From Martelella mediterranea (lineage in GTDB: Bacteria; Pseudomonadota; Alphaproteobacteria; Rhizobiales; Rhizobiaceae), in assembly GCA_003001975.1 (NCBI GenBank), contig PVUG01000014.1, forward strand, positions 1 to 64,000: a stretch of 64,000 bases of DNA, written 5' to 3'. Shown piece after piece: positions 1 through 7,307 of this stretch. A program made the position numbers and the translations under genes. Position 1 is the stretch's first letter. Every line of letters starts with the position of its first letter. The notes beneath the pieces are model-generated. The model saw nothing but the letters and a program-made list of their open reading frames with translations, made no database searches and was not told the origin of the DNA.

Positions 1-2
1 GC

Positions 3-344
3 GGCGTCGGCTTCCTGAGCGCGGCAAGCCTTCTGGCTCAAATTCCCGAACTGGGCTCAATGGGGCGCCGACAGGCGGCGGCTCTGGCAGGGACAGCGCC
101 CCACCCCAGCGAAAGCGGCAACGCAAACGGACGCCGACGACAACGGGGCGGAAGGCCCCAGGTCAAGACAACCCTGTTCATGCCCGCCATGTGCGCCGCA
201 CAGGGAAAGGGACAATTCGCACCCTTCTACAAACGCCTCATCCAAAATGGAAAACCACCCATCGTCGCAATCGCCGCGACAATGCGAAAAATCATCATAA
301 CCATCAACGCAAGGATAAGGGACAATCAACAACAACAGAGTTGA
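3..344 (+). CDS. IS110/IS116-type transposase, C-terminal part (cut by window edge)
   Basis: The open frame enters from the left edge and reads GVGFLSAASLLAQIPELG, then GRRQAAALAGTAP, then RGGRPQVKTTLFM, and ends with AATMRKIIITINARIRD. This is the conserved C-terminal region (Transposase_20) of IS110-family DEDD transposases, which normally runs to the end of the protein. The 5' part, including the catalytic RuvC-like domain, lies outside the window, so I cannot tell whether the element is intact. IS110 elements usually lack terminal inverted repeats, so the right end cannot be fixed from sequence alone; it should fall between the stop at 344 and the hairpin at 510. It places a mobile element just upstream of the urea transporter operon. 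Confidence 0.85.
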   Translation, partial: GVGFLSAASLLAQIPELGSMGRRQAAALAGTAPHPSESGNANGRRRQRGGRPQVKTTLFMPAMCAAQGKGQFAPFYKRLIQNGKPPIVAIAATMRKIIITINARIRDNQQQQS

Positions 345-509
345 TGACCCGACATGGGGTGGGTGGGTGTTTTTCGGCCAAAGCCGCGGAGAGAAAAGCG
401 AGTCCTGAAATCGGGGAAGTTACAAAATTCAGCGATTTCAAACCGGACAGTAATGGCGCAAGGCCGGCATGGCGAATGTGAAAGGTGAGGACCTTTTCCA
501 ACAAACTGA

Positions 510-547
510 CCCACATACGTCAAATGACGTATGTGGGGTTTTCTTTG
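510..547 (+). terminator. Rho-independent terminator-like hairpin upstream of urtA
   Basis: Bases 510-522 (CCCACATACGTCA) pair perfectly with 525-537, and a T-rich run (GTTTTCTTT) follows on the + strand. The form is that of an intrinsic terminator. No credible gene ends directly before it except the IS110 transposase 165 bp upstream. It may therefore insulate urtA from transcription out of the IS element, or act as an attenuator in a long urtA leader. The stretch 345-509 shows no supportable gene. Confidence 0.6.
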
Positions 548-635
548 CCTCAACGATAGTTGGCGCAGGCGTTCGTTTTCGGGCGCCGCGATTTCCAGAC
601 GCCATTCAGGCGATAATCCGTTGAGGGGAAATAAC

Positions 636-1931
636 ATGAAATTCAAAAAGGGACTGACCGGCGCGGCGCTTCTGGCGGCGCTGACGGTATCGACCGCAAC
701 CGCTGCTCTCGCGCAGGAAGACACGATCAAGGTCGGCATCCTGCATTCGCTGTCCGGCACGATGGCGATTTCGGAGACGACGCTGAAAGACGCCATGCTG
801 ATGCTCATCGAAGAGCAGAACGAAAAGGGCGGACTTCTGGGCAAGCAGCTTGAGCCTGTCGTCGTCGACCCGGCCTCCGACTGGCCGCTTTTTGCGGAAA
901 AGGCGCGTGAGCTGATCGAAGGTGACGGCGTTTCGGCTGTCTTCGGCTGCTGGACCTCCGTTTCGCGCAAATCGGTTCTGCCGGTGTTCGAGGAACTCGA
1001 CAACATCCTGTTCTATCCCGTCCAGTATGAGGGCGAGGAAAGCCAGCGCAACGTGTTCTACACCGGTGCCGCACCGAACCAGCAGGCCATTCCCGCCGTC
1101 GATTACCTGATGGAGAACGAAGGCGTCGAGCGCTGGGTTCTGGCCGGTACCGACTATGTCTATCCGCGCACGACCAACAAGATCCTCGAAGCCTATCTGA
1201 AGGATCACGGCGTTGCCGATGAAGACATCATGATCAACTATACGCCGTTCGGCTTCTCCGACTGGCAGACGATCGTTTCCGACATCAAGAATTTCGGCTC
1301 CGAAGGCAAGAAGACCGCCGTCGTTTCCACCATCAACGGTGATGCCAACGTGCCGTTCTACAAGGAACTGGCCAACCAGGGCATTTCGGCTTCCGATACT
1401 CCGGTCGTTGCCTTCTCCGTTGGTGAGGAAGAGCTTGCCGGTCTTGATACCGGTCCGCTTGTCGGCCATCTGGCTGCCTGGAACTACTTCGAATCGGTCG
1501 ATACCGATGCGAACTATGACTTCATCGACGCATGGCATGCCTATACCGGCGACGATGCCCGGGTGACCAACGACCCGATGGAAGCCCATTACATCGGCTT
1601 CAACATGTGGGTGAAGGCCGTTGAAAAGGCCGGCACCACCGATCCGGATGCCGTGATCGACGCCATGGTCGGCATTTCCGTTCCCAACCTTTCGGGCGGC
1701 TACTCCGCGATGATGCCGAACCACCACATCACCAAGCCGGTTCTGATCGGTGAAATCCAGGACGACGGTCAGTTCGACATCGTCTACGAAACGCCCGGCC
1801 TGGTCGCAGGTGATGCGTGGTCCGATTACCTGCCCGACTCCAAGAACCTGATTGCCGACTGGCGCGCTCCGATGTCGTGCGGCAACTTCAACACCGAGAC
1901 CGGTCAGTGCGGCGGCATGGCTGCCGAGTAA
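636..1931 (+). CDS. urtA: Urea ABC transporter, periplasmic substrate-binding protein UrtA
   Basis: 431 residues. It is the periplasmic receptor that delivers urea to the UrtBC permease and UrtDE ATPases. A signal peptide covers about residues 1-26 (MKFKKG, hydrophobic core, cut after ATAALA). The mature part begins DTIKVGILHSLSGTMAISE, the typical start of branched-chain-amino-acid-type binding proteins. Segments such as FGCWTSVSRKSVLPVFEE, FYPVQYEGEE and the C-terminal Cys pair region (MSCGNFNTETGQCGG) are characteristic of UrtA. The ATG at 636 is chosen because it gives the signal peptide and follows a GAGGGG ribosome site; an in-frame start at 531 would add an unlikely extension. It is first in the urtABCD block. 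No convincing sigma-54 site was found upstream. Confidence 0.96.
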   Translation: MKFKKGLTGAALLAALTVSTATAALAQEDTIKVGILHSLSGTMAISETTLKDAMLMLIEEQNEKGGLLGKQLEPVVVDPASDWPLFAEKARELIEGDGVSAVFGCWTSVSRKSVLPVFEELDNILFYPVQYEGEESQRNVFYTGAAPNQQAIPAVDYLMENEGVERWVLAGTDYVYPRTTNKILEAYLKDHGVADEDIMINYTPFGFSDWQTIVSDIKNFGSEGKKTAVVSTINGDANVPFYKELANQGISASDTPVVAFSVGEEELAGLDTGPLVGHLAAWNYFESVDTDANYDFIDAWHAYTGDDARVTNDPMEAHYIGFNMWVKAVEKAGTTDPDAVIDAMVGISVPNLSGGYSAMMPNHHITKPVLIGEIQDDGQFDIVYETPGLVAGDAWSDYLPDSKNLIADWRAPMSCGNFNTETGQCGGMAAE

Positions 1932-1947
1932 TCCGACGACGTCATTG

Positions 1948-1972
1948 TCAGGCGCGGTTCTGCCGCGCCTGA
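1948..1972 (+). other. Intercistronic hairpin between urtA and urtB
   Basis: TCAGGCGCGG (1948-1957) pairs perfectly over 10 bp with CCGCGCCTGA (1963-1972) around a TTCTG loop, 17 bp after the urtA stop. No T-run follows. Such hairpins behind the first gene of ABC operons often protect the binding-protein part of the mRNA, so that the receptor is made in excess of the permease. That role is inferred here. Confidence 0.55.
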
Positions 1973-2018
1973 TGAACAGGGGGGTGGCCGTTACGGGCCA
2001 CCAAAATCGGGGGCGCAC

Positions 2019-3659
2019 ATGTCATCTCTTTCTCGCATGCGCTATTTAAGAGCCTTTATTCTTTCACTTATTGTTTTTCTGACATGTGCGCCGCTTTCCC
2101 TGAAGGCCGCCGACGACCTGCAGGGCATGATTGACGGCTTTGCAACGGCGCGGAATTTTTCCGAAACGGAAGAGCAGGTCAACAAACTCGCAGCCACCGG
2201 GGATGTTGCCGTGGTGCCGGCGCTGAAATCGCTTGCCGCCGGCGATCTCTATTACCGCGAGGATGATGGCAAGGTCTTCATGACGGCCGATGCCAGTTCG
2301 CGGCGCAATCTTCTGCTGATCGACCCGCTGACCGGTGAACAGGTGGGGGAAGCCTCCAAGCGCGAACTGGAAAAGGTTGGGGTCAACAATAATCTCCGAC
2401 GCGCAATCGATGCCGCCCTTGCCGGCCTGACGCTTGGAAGCCCCGACCGCAATGTCCGGCTTTCGGCTGCACACGAACTCATGAGCGCCCCGAGCGAGGA
2501 CAATCTCGCCCTCATCGAGCAGGCGCTGGAACGGGAGGAAGACGGCGAGGTCAAATCGGCGCTTTCCCAGGCGCGTGCCGTCTCCATTCTCAATTCCAAT
2601 GCCGGGATAGAGGCGAAAACCGAGGCGATTGACGATATCGCCGCAATCGGCGGACGCGAGGCAATTTCCATTCTGCTTTCCGCGCGCGGCAGTCTGGAGC
2701 CCGAACTTCAGGCCGATATCGACGCCGCGCAGGCAAAAATCGAAAAGCGGCTTGCCTTCTGGGATGCCGGCCAGAATGTCTGGTATGGCCTGTCGCTCGG
2801 CTCCGTCCTGCTGCTTGCCGCCATCGGCCTTGCCATCACCTTCGGGGTGATGGGGGTCATCAACATGGCCCATGGCGAGATGGTGATGATCGGCGCCTAC
2901 TGCACCTTCATGGTGCAGGAGGTAATCCGCAATTCCTGGCCGGATCTCTTCGGCTGGTCGCTGGCCATCGCCCTTCCGGTCGCCTTTGTCGTCACCGGTG
3001 CCGTCGGTCTTGTCATCGAACGCGGCGTCATCCGCTTTCTCTATGGCCGTCCGCTGGAAACGCTGCTGGCCACCTGGGGCGTGTCGCTGATCCTTCAACA
3101 GACGATCCGCACCATTTTCGGCCCCACCAACCGCGAGGTCGGCAATCCGGCGTGGATGTCGGGGTCGTTCGACCTCGGCGGGCTGGTGATCACGTGGTCG
3201 CGTCTGTGGATCATCGTCTTTGCGCTTGCGGTTTTCGCCGGGCTTCTTGTTTTGATGAAACGTTCCGCCTTCGGCCTGCAGATGCGCGCCGTCACGCAGA
3301 ACCGGCGCATGGCCGCGTCCATGGGTATCCGTACGCCATGGGTTGATGCCTTCACCTTTGCGCTCGGTTCGGGCGTTGCCGGTCTGGCGGGTGTCGCGCT
3401 CTCGCAGATCGACAATGTCTCGCCCAATCTCGGCCAGTCCTACATTATCGACAGTTTCATGGTCGTGGTCTTCGGCGGTGTCGGCAATCTGTGGGGCACC
3501 TTTGTCGGCGCGTTTTCGCTCGGCATCCTCAACAAGTTTCTCGAGCCCTATGCCGGCGCCGTTCTCGGCAAGATCCTGGTGCTCGTCTTCATCATCCTGT
3601 TCATCCAGAAACGGCCGCGCGGTCTGTTCGCACTCAAGGGAAGGGCGGTTGAATCATGA
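2019..3659 (+). CDS. urtB: Urea ABC transporter, inner-membrane permease UrtB
   Basis: 546 residues. It is one of the two transmembrane subunits of the urea importer. An N-terminal hydrophobic segment (about 9-29, ending SLKAADD) leads a long periplasmic domain of about 220 residues, which is the usual UrtB extension and absent from LivH. The LivH-like permease core starts near WYGLSLGSVLLLAAIGLAI and continues through GVMGVINMAHGEMVMIGAY, the conserved first membrane block of BPD_transp_2. The length fits UrtB. The gene follows urtA by 87 bp and its TGA overlaps the urtC start (ATGA), indicating translational coupling. Confidence 0.95.
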   Translation: MSSLSRMRYLRAFILSLIVFLTCAPLSLKAADDLQGMIDGFATARNFSETEEQVNKLAATGDVAVVPALKSLAAGDLYYREDDGKVFMTADASSRRNLLLIDPLTGEQVGEASKRELEKVGVNNNLRRAIDAALAGLTLGSPDRNVRLSAAHELMSAPSEDNLALIEQALEREEDGEVKSALSQARAVSILNSNAGIEAKTEAIDDIAAIGGREAISILLSARGSLEPELQADIDAAQAKIEKRLAFWDAGQNVWYGLSLGSVLLLAAIGLAITFGVMGVINMAHGEMVMIGAYCTFMVQEVIRNSWPDLFGWSLAIALPVAFVVTGAVGLVIERGVIRFLYGRPLETLLATWGVSLILQQTIRTIFGPTNREVGNPAWMSGSFDLGGLVITWSRLWIIVFALAVFAGLLVLMKRSAFGLQMRAVTQNRRMAASMGIRTPWVDAFTFALGSGVAGLAGVALSQIDNVSPNLGQSYIIDSFMVVVFGGVGNLWGTFVGAFSLGILNKFLEPYAGAVLGKILVLVFIILFIQKRPRGLFALKGRAVES

Positions 3660-4846
3660 TTACGGCCTATCTCCTGCGCTCTCTCGACCGCAAGGTTCTC
3701 ATCGCCATCGCCGTGCTGTTCGCAGCAGCACTTCTGGTGCCCTTTCTCAATCTTTTCGTGCCGGCAGGAAGCCCGTTTCACCTGCCGACCTATATGGTCT
3801 CGCTGTTCGGCAAATATCTCTGCTATGCGCTGCTGGCGCTCTCGCTCGATCTCGTCTGGGGCTTTTGCGGCATTCTCTCGCTCGGTCACGGCGCGTTCTT
3901 CGCGCTCGGCGGCTATGCGATGGGCATGTATCTGATGCGCCAGATCGGTTCACGCGGCGTCTATGGCGACCCGGTTCTGCCGGACTTCATGGTGTTCCTG
4001 AACTATCAGCACCTGCCGTGGTTCTGGCATGGCTTCGACATGTTCTGGTTTGCCATGCTGATGGTGCTGGTCGTGCCGGGCCTGCTGGCCTTCGTCTTCG
4101 GCTGGTTTGCCTTCCGCTCGCGCGTCAACGGCGTTTATCTTTCGATCATCACCCAAGCGATGACCTATGCGCTACTGCTCGCCTTCTTCCGCAACGATAT
4201 GGGGTTTGGCGGCAATAACGGCCTGACCGATTTCAAGGATATTCTCGGCTTTTCCGTGCAGGCGGGGACAACCCGCGCTGCCCTGTTTGCGGCTTCCGCA
4301 CTGTTTCTCGCTCTCGGGCTTTTCATCGCCTCGGCCATTGTCTGCTCCAAGGCCGGCAAGGTGCTGGTCGGCGTACGCGATGCCGAAAGCCGGGTGCGCT
4401 TTCTCGGCTACCGGGTGGAAAACTACAAGCTCTTCACCTTCGTGGTTTCCGCGATGATGGCGGGCGTGGCCGGTGCGCTCTACGTGCCGCAGGTCGGCAT
4501 CATCAATCCGGGTGAATTCGCCCCGGCAAACTCCATCGAAGTCGTCATCTGGACGGCGGTCGGCGGGCGCGCGACGCTGGTCGGCCCGATCATCGGCGCC
4601 ATTCTTGTGAACGGCGGCAAGACGATCTTCACCGGGCTTTTCCCCGCCTTCTGGCTGTTCGCGCTCGGCGGCCTGTTCGTCGCCGTCACCCTGTTCCTGC
4701 CGAAGGGCATCGTCGGAACGCTGGCCGGACGGTTCTCGCGGAAAAACACATCCGGCGGCGATGATGCGCTGTCGCGCAATGAACGCGCTGAGGAGGCCGA
4801 AGCCGGTATCGACACGGCGGCAACAGAAGGGGAGGCGGCACGATGA
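3656..4846 (+). CDS. urtC: Urea ABC transporter, inner-membrane permease UrtC
   Basis: 396 residues. It is the second membrane subunit of the urea importer, LivM-like. Multiple membrane helices are visible from VLIAIAVLFAAALLVPFLN onward. The segment LSLDLVWGFCGILSLGHGAFFALGGYAMGMYL is the conserved LivM/UrtC signature, and ARTRNW-like soluble loops are replaced by VRDAESRVRFLGYRVENYK. It ends in a charged, Glu/Ala-rich tail. It overlaps both urtB and urtD by 4 bp (ATGA), so B, C and D are almost certainly one operon. Confidence 0.95.
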   Translation: MITAYLLRSLDRKVLIAIAVLFAAALLVPFLNLFVPAGSPFHLPTYMVSLFGKYLCYALLALSLDLVWGFCGILSLGHGAFFALGGYAMGMYLMRQIGSRGVYGDPVLPDFMVFLNYQHLPWFWHGFDMFWFAMLMVLVVPGLLAFVFGWFAFRSRVNGVYLSIITQAMTYALLLAFFRNDMGFGGNNGLTDFKDILGFSVQAGTTRAALFAASALFLALGLFIASAIVCSKAGKVLVGVRDAESRVRFLGYRVENYKLFTFVVSAMMAGVAGALYVPQVGIINPGEFAPANSIEVVIWTAVGGRATLVGPIIGAILVNGGKTIFTGLFPAFWLFALGGLFVAVTLFLPKGIVGTLAGRFSRKNTSGGDDALSRNERAEEAEAGIDTAATEGEAAR

Positions 4847-5601
4847 GCCCTCAGGAAAAACGCGCCAAGAGCCTTCTCTATCTCGACAACGTTTCGGTAT
4901 CGTTTGACGGGTTCAAGGCGCTCAACAGCCTGTCCTTCGTCATTGAGCCGGGAGAACTGCGCGCCGTCATCGGCCCGAACGGCGCGGGCAAGACCACGAT
5001 GATGGACATCATCACCGGCAAGACGCGGCCGGACGAAGGCGAGGTGTTCTTCTCCGACACGATCGATCTCACCCGCCGCGACGAGGCCGATATTGCCCAG
5101 CTCGGCATCGGTCGAAAATTCCAGAAACCGACCGTGTTCGAAAGCCATACGGTCTGGGACAATCTGGAACTGGCGCTCAACCGCAGGCGCGGGGTGTTTT
5201 CGACGCTGTTTTATCATCTGACCGGCGAAGACCGGGCCCGCATCGAGGAAATCCTCGAAACCATCCGCATGACCGCCCGCAGGGACGAGCTTGCCGCCAA
5301 CCTGTCGCATGGCCAGAAGCAGTGGCTGGAAATCGGCATGCTGCTGGCGCAGGAACCGAAACTGCTTCTGGTCGATGAGCCCGTTGCCGGCATGACCGAC
5401 GCCGAAACCGTCGAGACCGCAAGGCTTTTGCGCGAAATCGCCAAAACCCGCGCCGTCGTCGTGGTCGAACACGATATGGGCTTCGTCCGCGACCTCGGCG
5501 TCAAGGTTACCTGCCTCGCCGAAGGCTCCGTGCTTGCCGAAGGCTCGATCGATTTTGTGTCGAATGACCCCAAGGTCATCGAGAATTATCTGGGACGGTG
5601 A
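4843..5601 (+). CDS. urtD: Urea ABC transporter, ATP-binding protein UrtD
   Basis: 252 residues. It is a cytoplasmic ATPase of the urea importer, LivG-like. The Walker A motif is GPNGAGKTT, the Q-loop region is FQKPTVFESHTVWDNLELAL, the ABC signature is LSHGQKQWLEIGM (a UrtD-type variant of LSGGQ), Walker B is LLLVDEPVAGM and the switch His is in VVEHDMGF. It overlaps urtC by 4 bp. Its partner urtE lies 758 bp downstream; the gap holds an inserted nuclease gene and palindromic repeats, so urtE may depend on read-through or its own promoter. Confidence 0.95.
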   Translation: MSPQEKRAKSLLYLDNVSVSFDGFKALNSLSFVIEPGELRAVIGPNGAGKTTMMDIITGKTRPDEGEVFFSDTIDLTRRDEADIAQLGIGRKFQKPTVFESHTVWDNLELALNRRRGVFSTLFYHLTGEDRARIEEILETIRMTARRDELAANLSHGQKQWLEIGMLLAQEPKLLLVDEPVAGMTDAETVETARLLREIAKTRAVVVVEHDMGFVRDLGVKVTCLAEGSVLAEGSIDFVSNDPKVIENYLGR

Positions 5602-5633
5602 GGGGATGGCGGCGAGCGAGTTGAGATGCTGGA

Positions 5634-5664
5634 TGGATCCTCGGGTCAAGCCCGAGGATGACGC
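5634..5664 (+). repeat. Palindromic intergenic repeat, copy 1 (reverse orientation)
   Basis: The core is ATCCTCGGG-N5-CCCGAGGAT at 5637-5659, flanked by TGG on the left and GACGC on the right. The asymmetric loop (TCAAG against CTTGA) and flanks give each copy a direction, called reverse here. Eight copies of this core, seven exact and one with a mismatch, occur in the window, always between genes. Confidence 0.9.
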
Positions 5665-5784
5665 AAACGGGGAAGGCTGGGTGCAGCGTGCGACCTCAGA
5701 AAATGCTGAAAAATCGCTGGAATTTTTCTCAGAGCTTTCCCCGGAGAAAGCCTTTGTTAACGAAGCGCAGACCTTTCCCCACGG

Positions 5785-5813
5785 GTCATCCTCGGGCTTG
5801 ACCCGAGGATCCA
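5785..5813 (+). repeat. Palindromic intergenic repeat, copy 2 (forward orientation)
   Basis: The core at 5788-5810 reads in the forward direction with loop CTTGA. It sits 11 bp beyond the stop of the GIY-YIG gene and forms the left arm of an inverted pair with copy 3 that frames that gene. Confidence 0.9.
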
Positions 5814-5824
5814 GGCCGGATTGC

Positions 5825-6109
5825 TCAGAGAAACGTCTCGTAGAGATCGTCCCAGCCGGGATTGACGCGCTCGATCAGCGCGACCTTCCACGCGCGGCTC
5901 CAGTGTTTGAGAGCCTTTTCCCGGGTGATCGCACTGCCGATTTCGAAATGTTCCTCGTACCAGACAAGCCGGCTGCAGCCGTAGCGGCTGGTGAAGCCTT
6001 TCGTCAGTCCTTCCCTATGTTCGAAGATGCGTCGCTCGAGGTCAGACGTGACGCCGATGTAAAGCGTTCCGTGTGGCTTGTTGGTGACGATATAGACATA
6101 GCCGGTCAT
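5825..6109 (-). CDS. Small GIY-YIG nuclease family protein
   Basis: 94 residues. The GIY-YIG signature is present as GYVYIVTNKPHGTLYIGVTSD, followed by LERRIFEHREG (catalytic-region Arg and the H-R-E helix) and FTSRYGCSRLVWYEEH. This is the single-domain GIY-YIG family often labelled putative endonuclease; its substrate is not established. The gene is on the opposite strand between urtD and urtE and is closely framed by inverted palindromes (5785-5813 and 6129-6157). No good ribosome site precedes the ATG. The placement interrupts an otherwise tight operon, which suggests insertion. Confidence 0.85.
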   Translation of the reverse strand: MTGYVYIVTNKPHGTLYIGVTSDLERRIFEHREGLTKGFTSRYGCSRLVWYEEHFEIGSAITREKALKHWSRAWKVALIERVNPGWDDLYETFL

Positions 6110-6128
6110 CGCGTTTTGCCGGTCTGTA

Positions 6129-6157
6129 TGGATCCTCGGGTCAAGCCCGAGGATGAC
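6129..6157 (+). repeat. Palindromic intergenic repeat, copy 3 (reverse orientation)
   Basis: The core is at 6132-6154. It lies 19 bp before the start of the GIY-YIG gene and is the right arm of the inverted pair around it. Confidence 0.9.
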
Positions 6158-6262
6158 ACAAATGCAAGGGCACGGAAAGCAAAAGACGGATCGGGGCAGA
6201 CGAGCACATTTTTCGTGTCTGCCGACGCTGCCGGTCAGCTTTTCCCGTCACCCTCTCTTAAC

Positions 6263-6293
6263 GCGTCATCCTCGGGCTTGACCCGAGGATCCA
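6263..6293 (+). repeat. Palindromic intergenic repeat, copy 4 (forward orientation)
   Basis: The core is at 6268-6290, flanked by GCGTC and CCA. With copy 3 it makes a reverse-forward pair like copies 1 and 2. The rest of 6110-6359 shows no gene. Confidence 0.9.
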
Positions 6294-6359
6294 GGCTACA
6301 GACAGAAAGCCAATTTGACACACTGACCATTTCTACCTTTAAAACAAAGGCCCACGACC

Positions 6360-7055
6360 ATGCTGACCATTGAAAACGTCAATCTGCATTATGGCGCGGC
6401 GCAGGCATTGCGGGATGTCTCGCTTGAGGCTGAAATGAGCAAGATCACCTGTGTGCTGGGGCGTAACGGCGTCGGCAAGTCGTCGCTGCTCAGGGCGGTG
6501 ACCGGGCAGCATCCGATTTCCGGCGGCACCATTGCCTTTCAGGGCGAGAAGCTTGACGGGCTGGCGCCCTATGCCCGGGCAAAACGCGGTGTTGGCTATG
6601 TGCCGCAGGGGCGCGAAATCTTTCCGCTTTTGACGGTGAAGGAAAATCTGGAGACCGGTTTTGCGCCGCTGAAGGCCGGCGATCGCAGTATTCCCGACGA
6701 TATTTTCAGCCTGTTTCCGGTGTTGCAGACCATGCTGTCGCGCCGTGGCGGCGACTTGTCCGGCGGCCAGCAGCAGCAACTGGCCATCGGCCGGGCCATG
6801 GTGACGCGCCCGCAAATTCTGGTGCTGGACGAACCGACCGAGGGCATCCAGCCGTCGATTATCAAGGATATCGGCCGCGCCATCCGTTATCTGCGCGATT
6901 CCACCGGCATGGCCATTCTTCTGGTCGAGCAGTATCTCGATTTCTGCCGCGAGCTGGCCGACAAGGTCTATATCATGGACCGTGGCGTCATCGTTCATGA
7001 AGGTCCGGCCGAAACGCTCGATACCGAGGACGCGCGCCGGCATCTGACGGTGTGA
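6360..7055 (+). CDS. urtE: Urea ABC transporter, ATP-binding protein UrtE
   Basis: 231 residues. It is the second ATPase of the urea importer, LivF-like. Motifs in order are Walker A GRNGVGKSS, the Q-loop region YVPQGREIFPLLTVKENLETGF, signature LSGGQQQQLAIGR, Walker B ILVLDEPTEGIQPS and the switch His position as LLVEQYLDF (Gln, normal for this subfamily). The start MLTIENVNLHYG is the standard UrtE start. It is separated from urtD by the nuclease/repeat insertion. The following 190 bp carry a candidate sigma-54 promoter for the urease genes. Confidence 0.95.
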   Translation: MLTIENVNLHYGAAQALRDVSLEAEMSKITCVLGRNGVGKSSLLRAVTGQHPISGGTIAFQGEKLDGLAPYARAKRGVGYVPQGREIFPLLTVKENLETGFAPLKAGDRSIPDDIFSLFPVLQTMLSRRGGDLSGGQQQQLAIGRAMVTRPQILVLDEPTEGIQPSIIKDIGRAIRYLRDSTGMAILLVEQYLDFCRELADKVYIMDRGVIVHEGPAETLDTEDARRHLTV

Positions 7056-7187
7056 TGCTTCCGCACGCAGACTGCGAAGTTTTTGTGCGTCGGGCAGCAC
7101 TACTCTTCACGCCTGGCATTCCTGTGAATGCCGTCTTGCCTTTCGGCGTCGCAGAACGGGCATTAAAACGAACCGGCATTGTCCGTG

Positions 7188-7203
7188 CGGCATGAAACTT
7201 GCT
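7188..7203 (+). promoter_or_regulatory. Candidate sigma-54 (-24/-12) promoter of the urease operon
   Basis: CGGCATGAAACTTGCT matches the RpoN consensus TGGCACG-N4-TTGCW at 10 of the 12 defined positions, with the essential GG (7189-7190) and GC (7201-7202) exactly 10 nt apart. Transcription would start near 7213, about 30 bp before the leader ORF at 7245. RpoN/NtrC control of urease is well known in proteobacteria, so the position makes sense. No NtrC enhancer site was identified. Confidence 0.55.
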
Positions 7204-7244
7204 TTGACCCTTTTGACAGAATGATTAAAGAAAAAGGGAACGCC

Positions 7245-7307
7245 ATGAGCGGCGCAGAAAAAGACGGCAGGGTCAAAGCCGGAGCGAGGGCGGAGTGGTG
7301 CTGTTAA
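7245..7307 (+). CDS. Possible 20-residue leader peptide upstream of ureD
   Basis: An ATG at 7245 follows a purine-rich AAAGAAAAAGGGAA stretch and opens a 20-codon frame ending in EWCC. Its TAA shares a base with the ureD ATG (TAATG, 7305-7309), the classic arrangement for termination-reinitiation coupling. It is not homologous to anything I recognise. It could instead be an accidental frame, or the remains of a longer ureD N-terminus after a frameshift. Confidence 0.35.
   Translation: MSGAEKDGRVKAGARAEWCC

Noticed and set aside
452-468. Sigma-54 promoter before urtA
   Set aside because: GG and GC have 10-bp spacing but the surrounding bases fit poorly (CG in place of TT before GC), and the terminator-like hairpin lies downstream.
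191-481. 96-codon + frame after the IS110 transposase
   Set aside because: It overlaps the transposase end in another frame and encodes a basic low-complexity peptide without homology.
606-2018. 470-codon open frame on the minus strand
   Set aside because: It is antisense to urtA; high third-position GC produces long shadow frames throughout this window.
5634-6293. CRISPR array from repeated palindromes
   Set aside because: Copies alternate in orientation and spacing varies from about 120 to 320 bp with a gene inside; no cas genes are present.
5534-6373. 279-codon + strand frame spanning the urtD-urtE gap
   Set aside because: It reads through four palindromes and antisense to the GIY-YIG gene; it has no family features.
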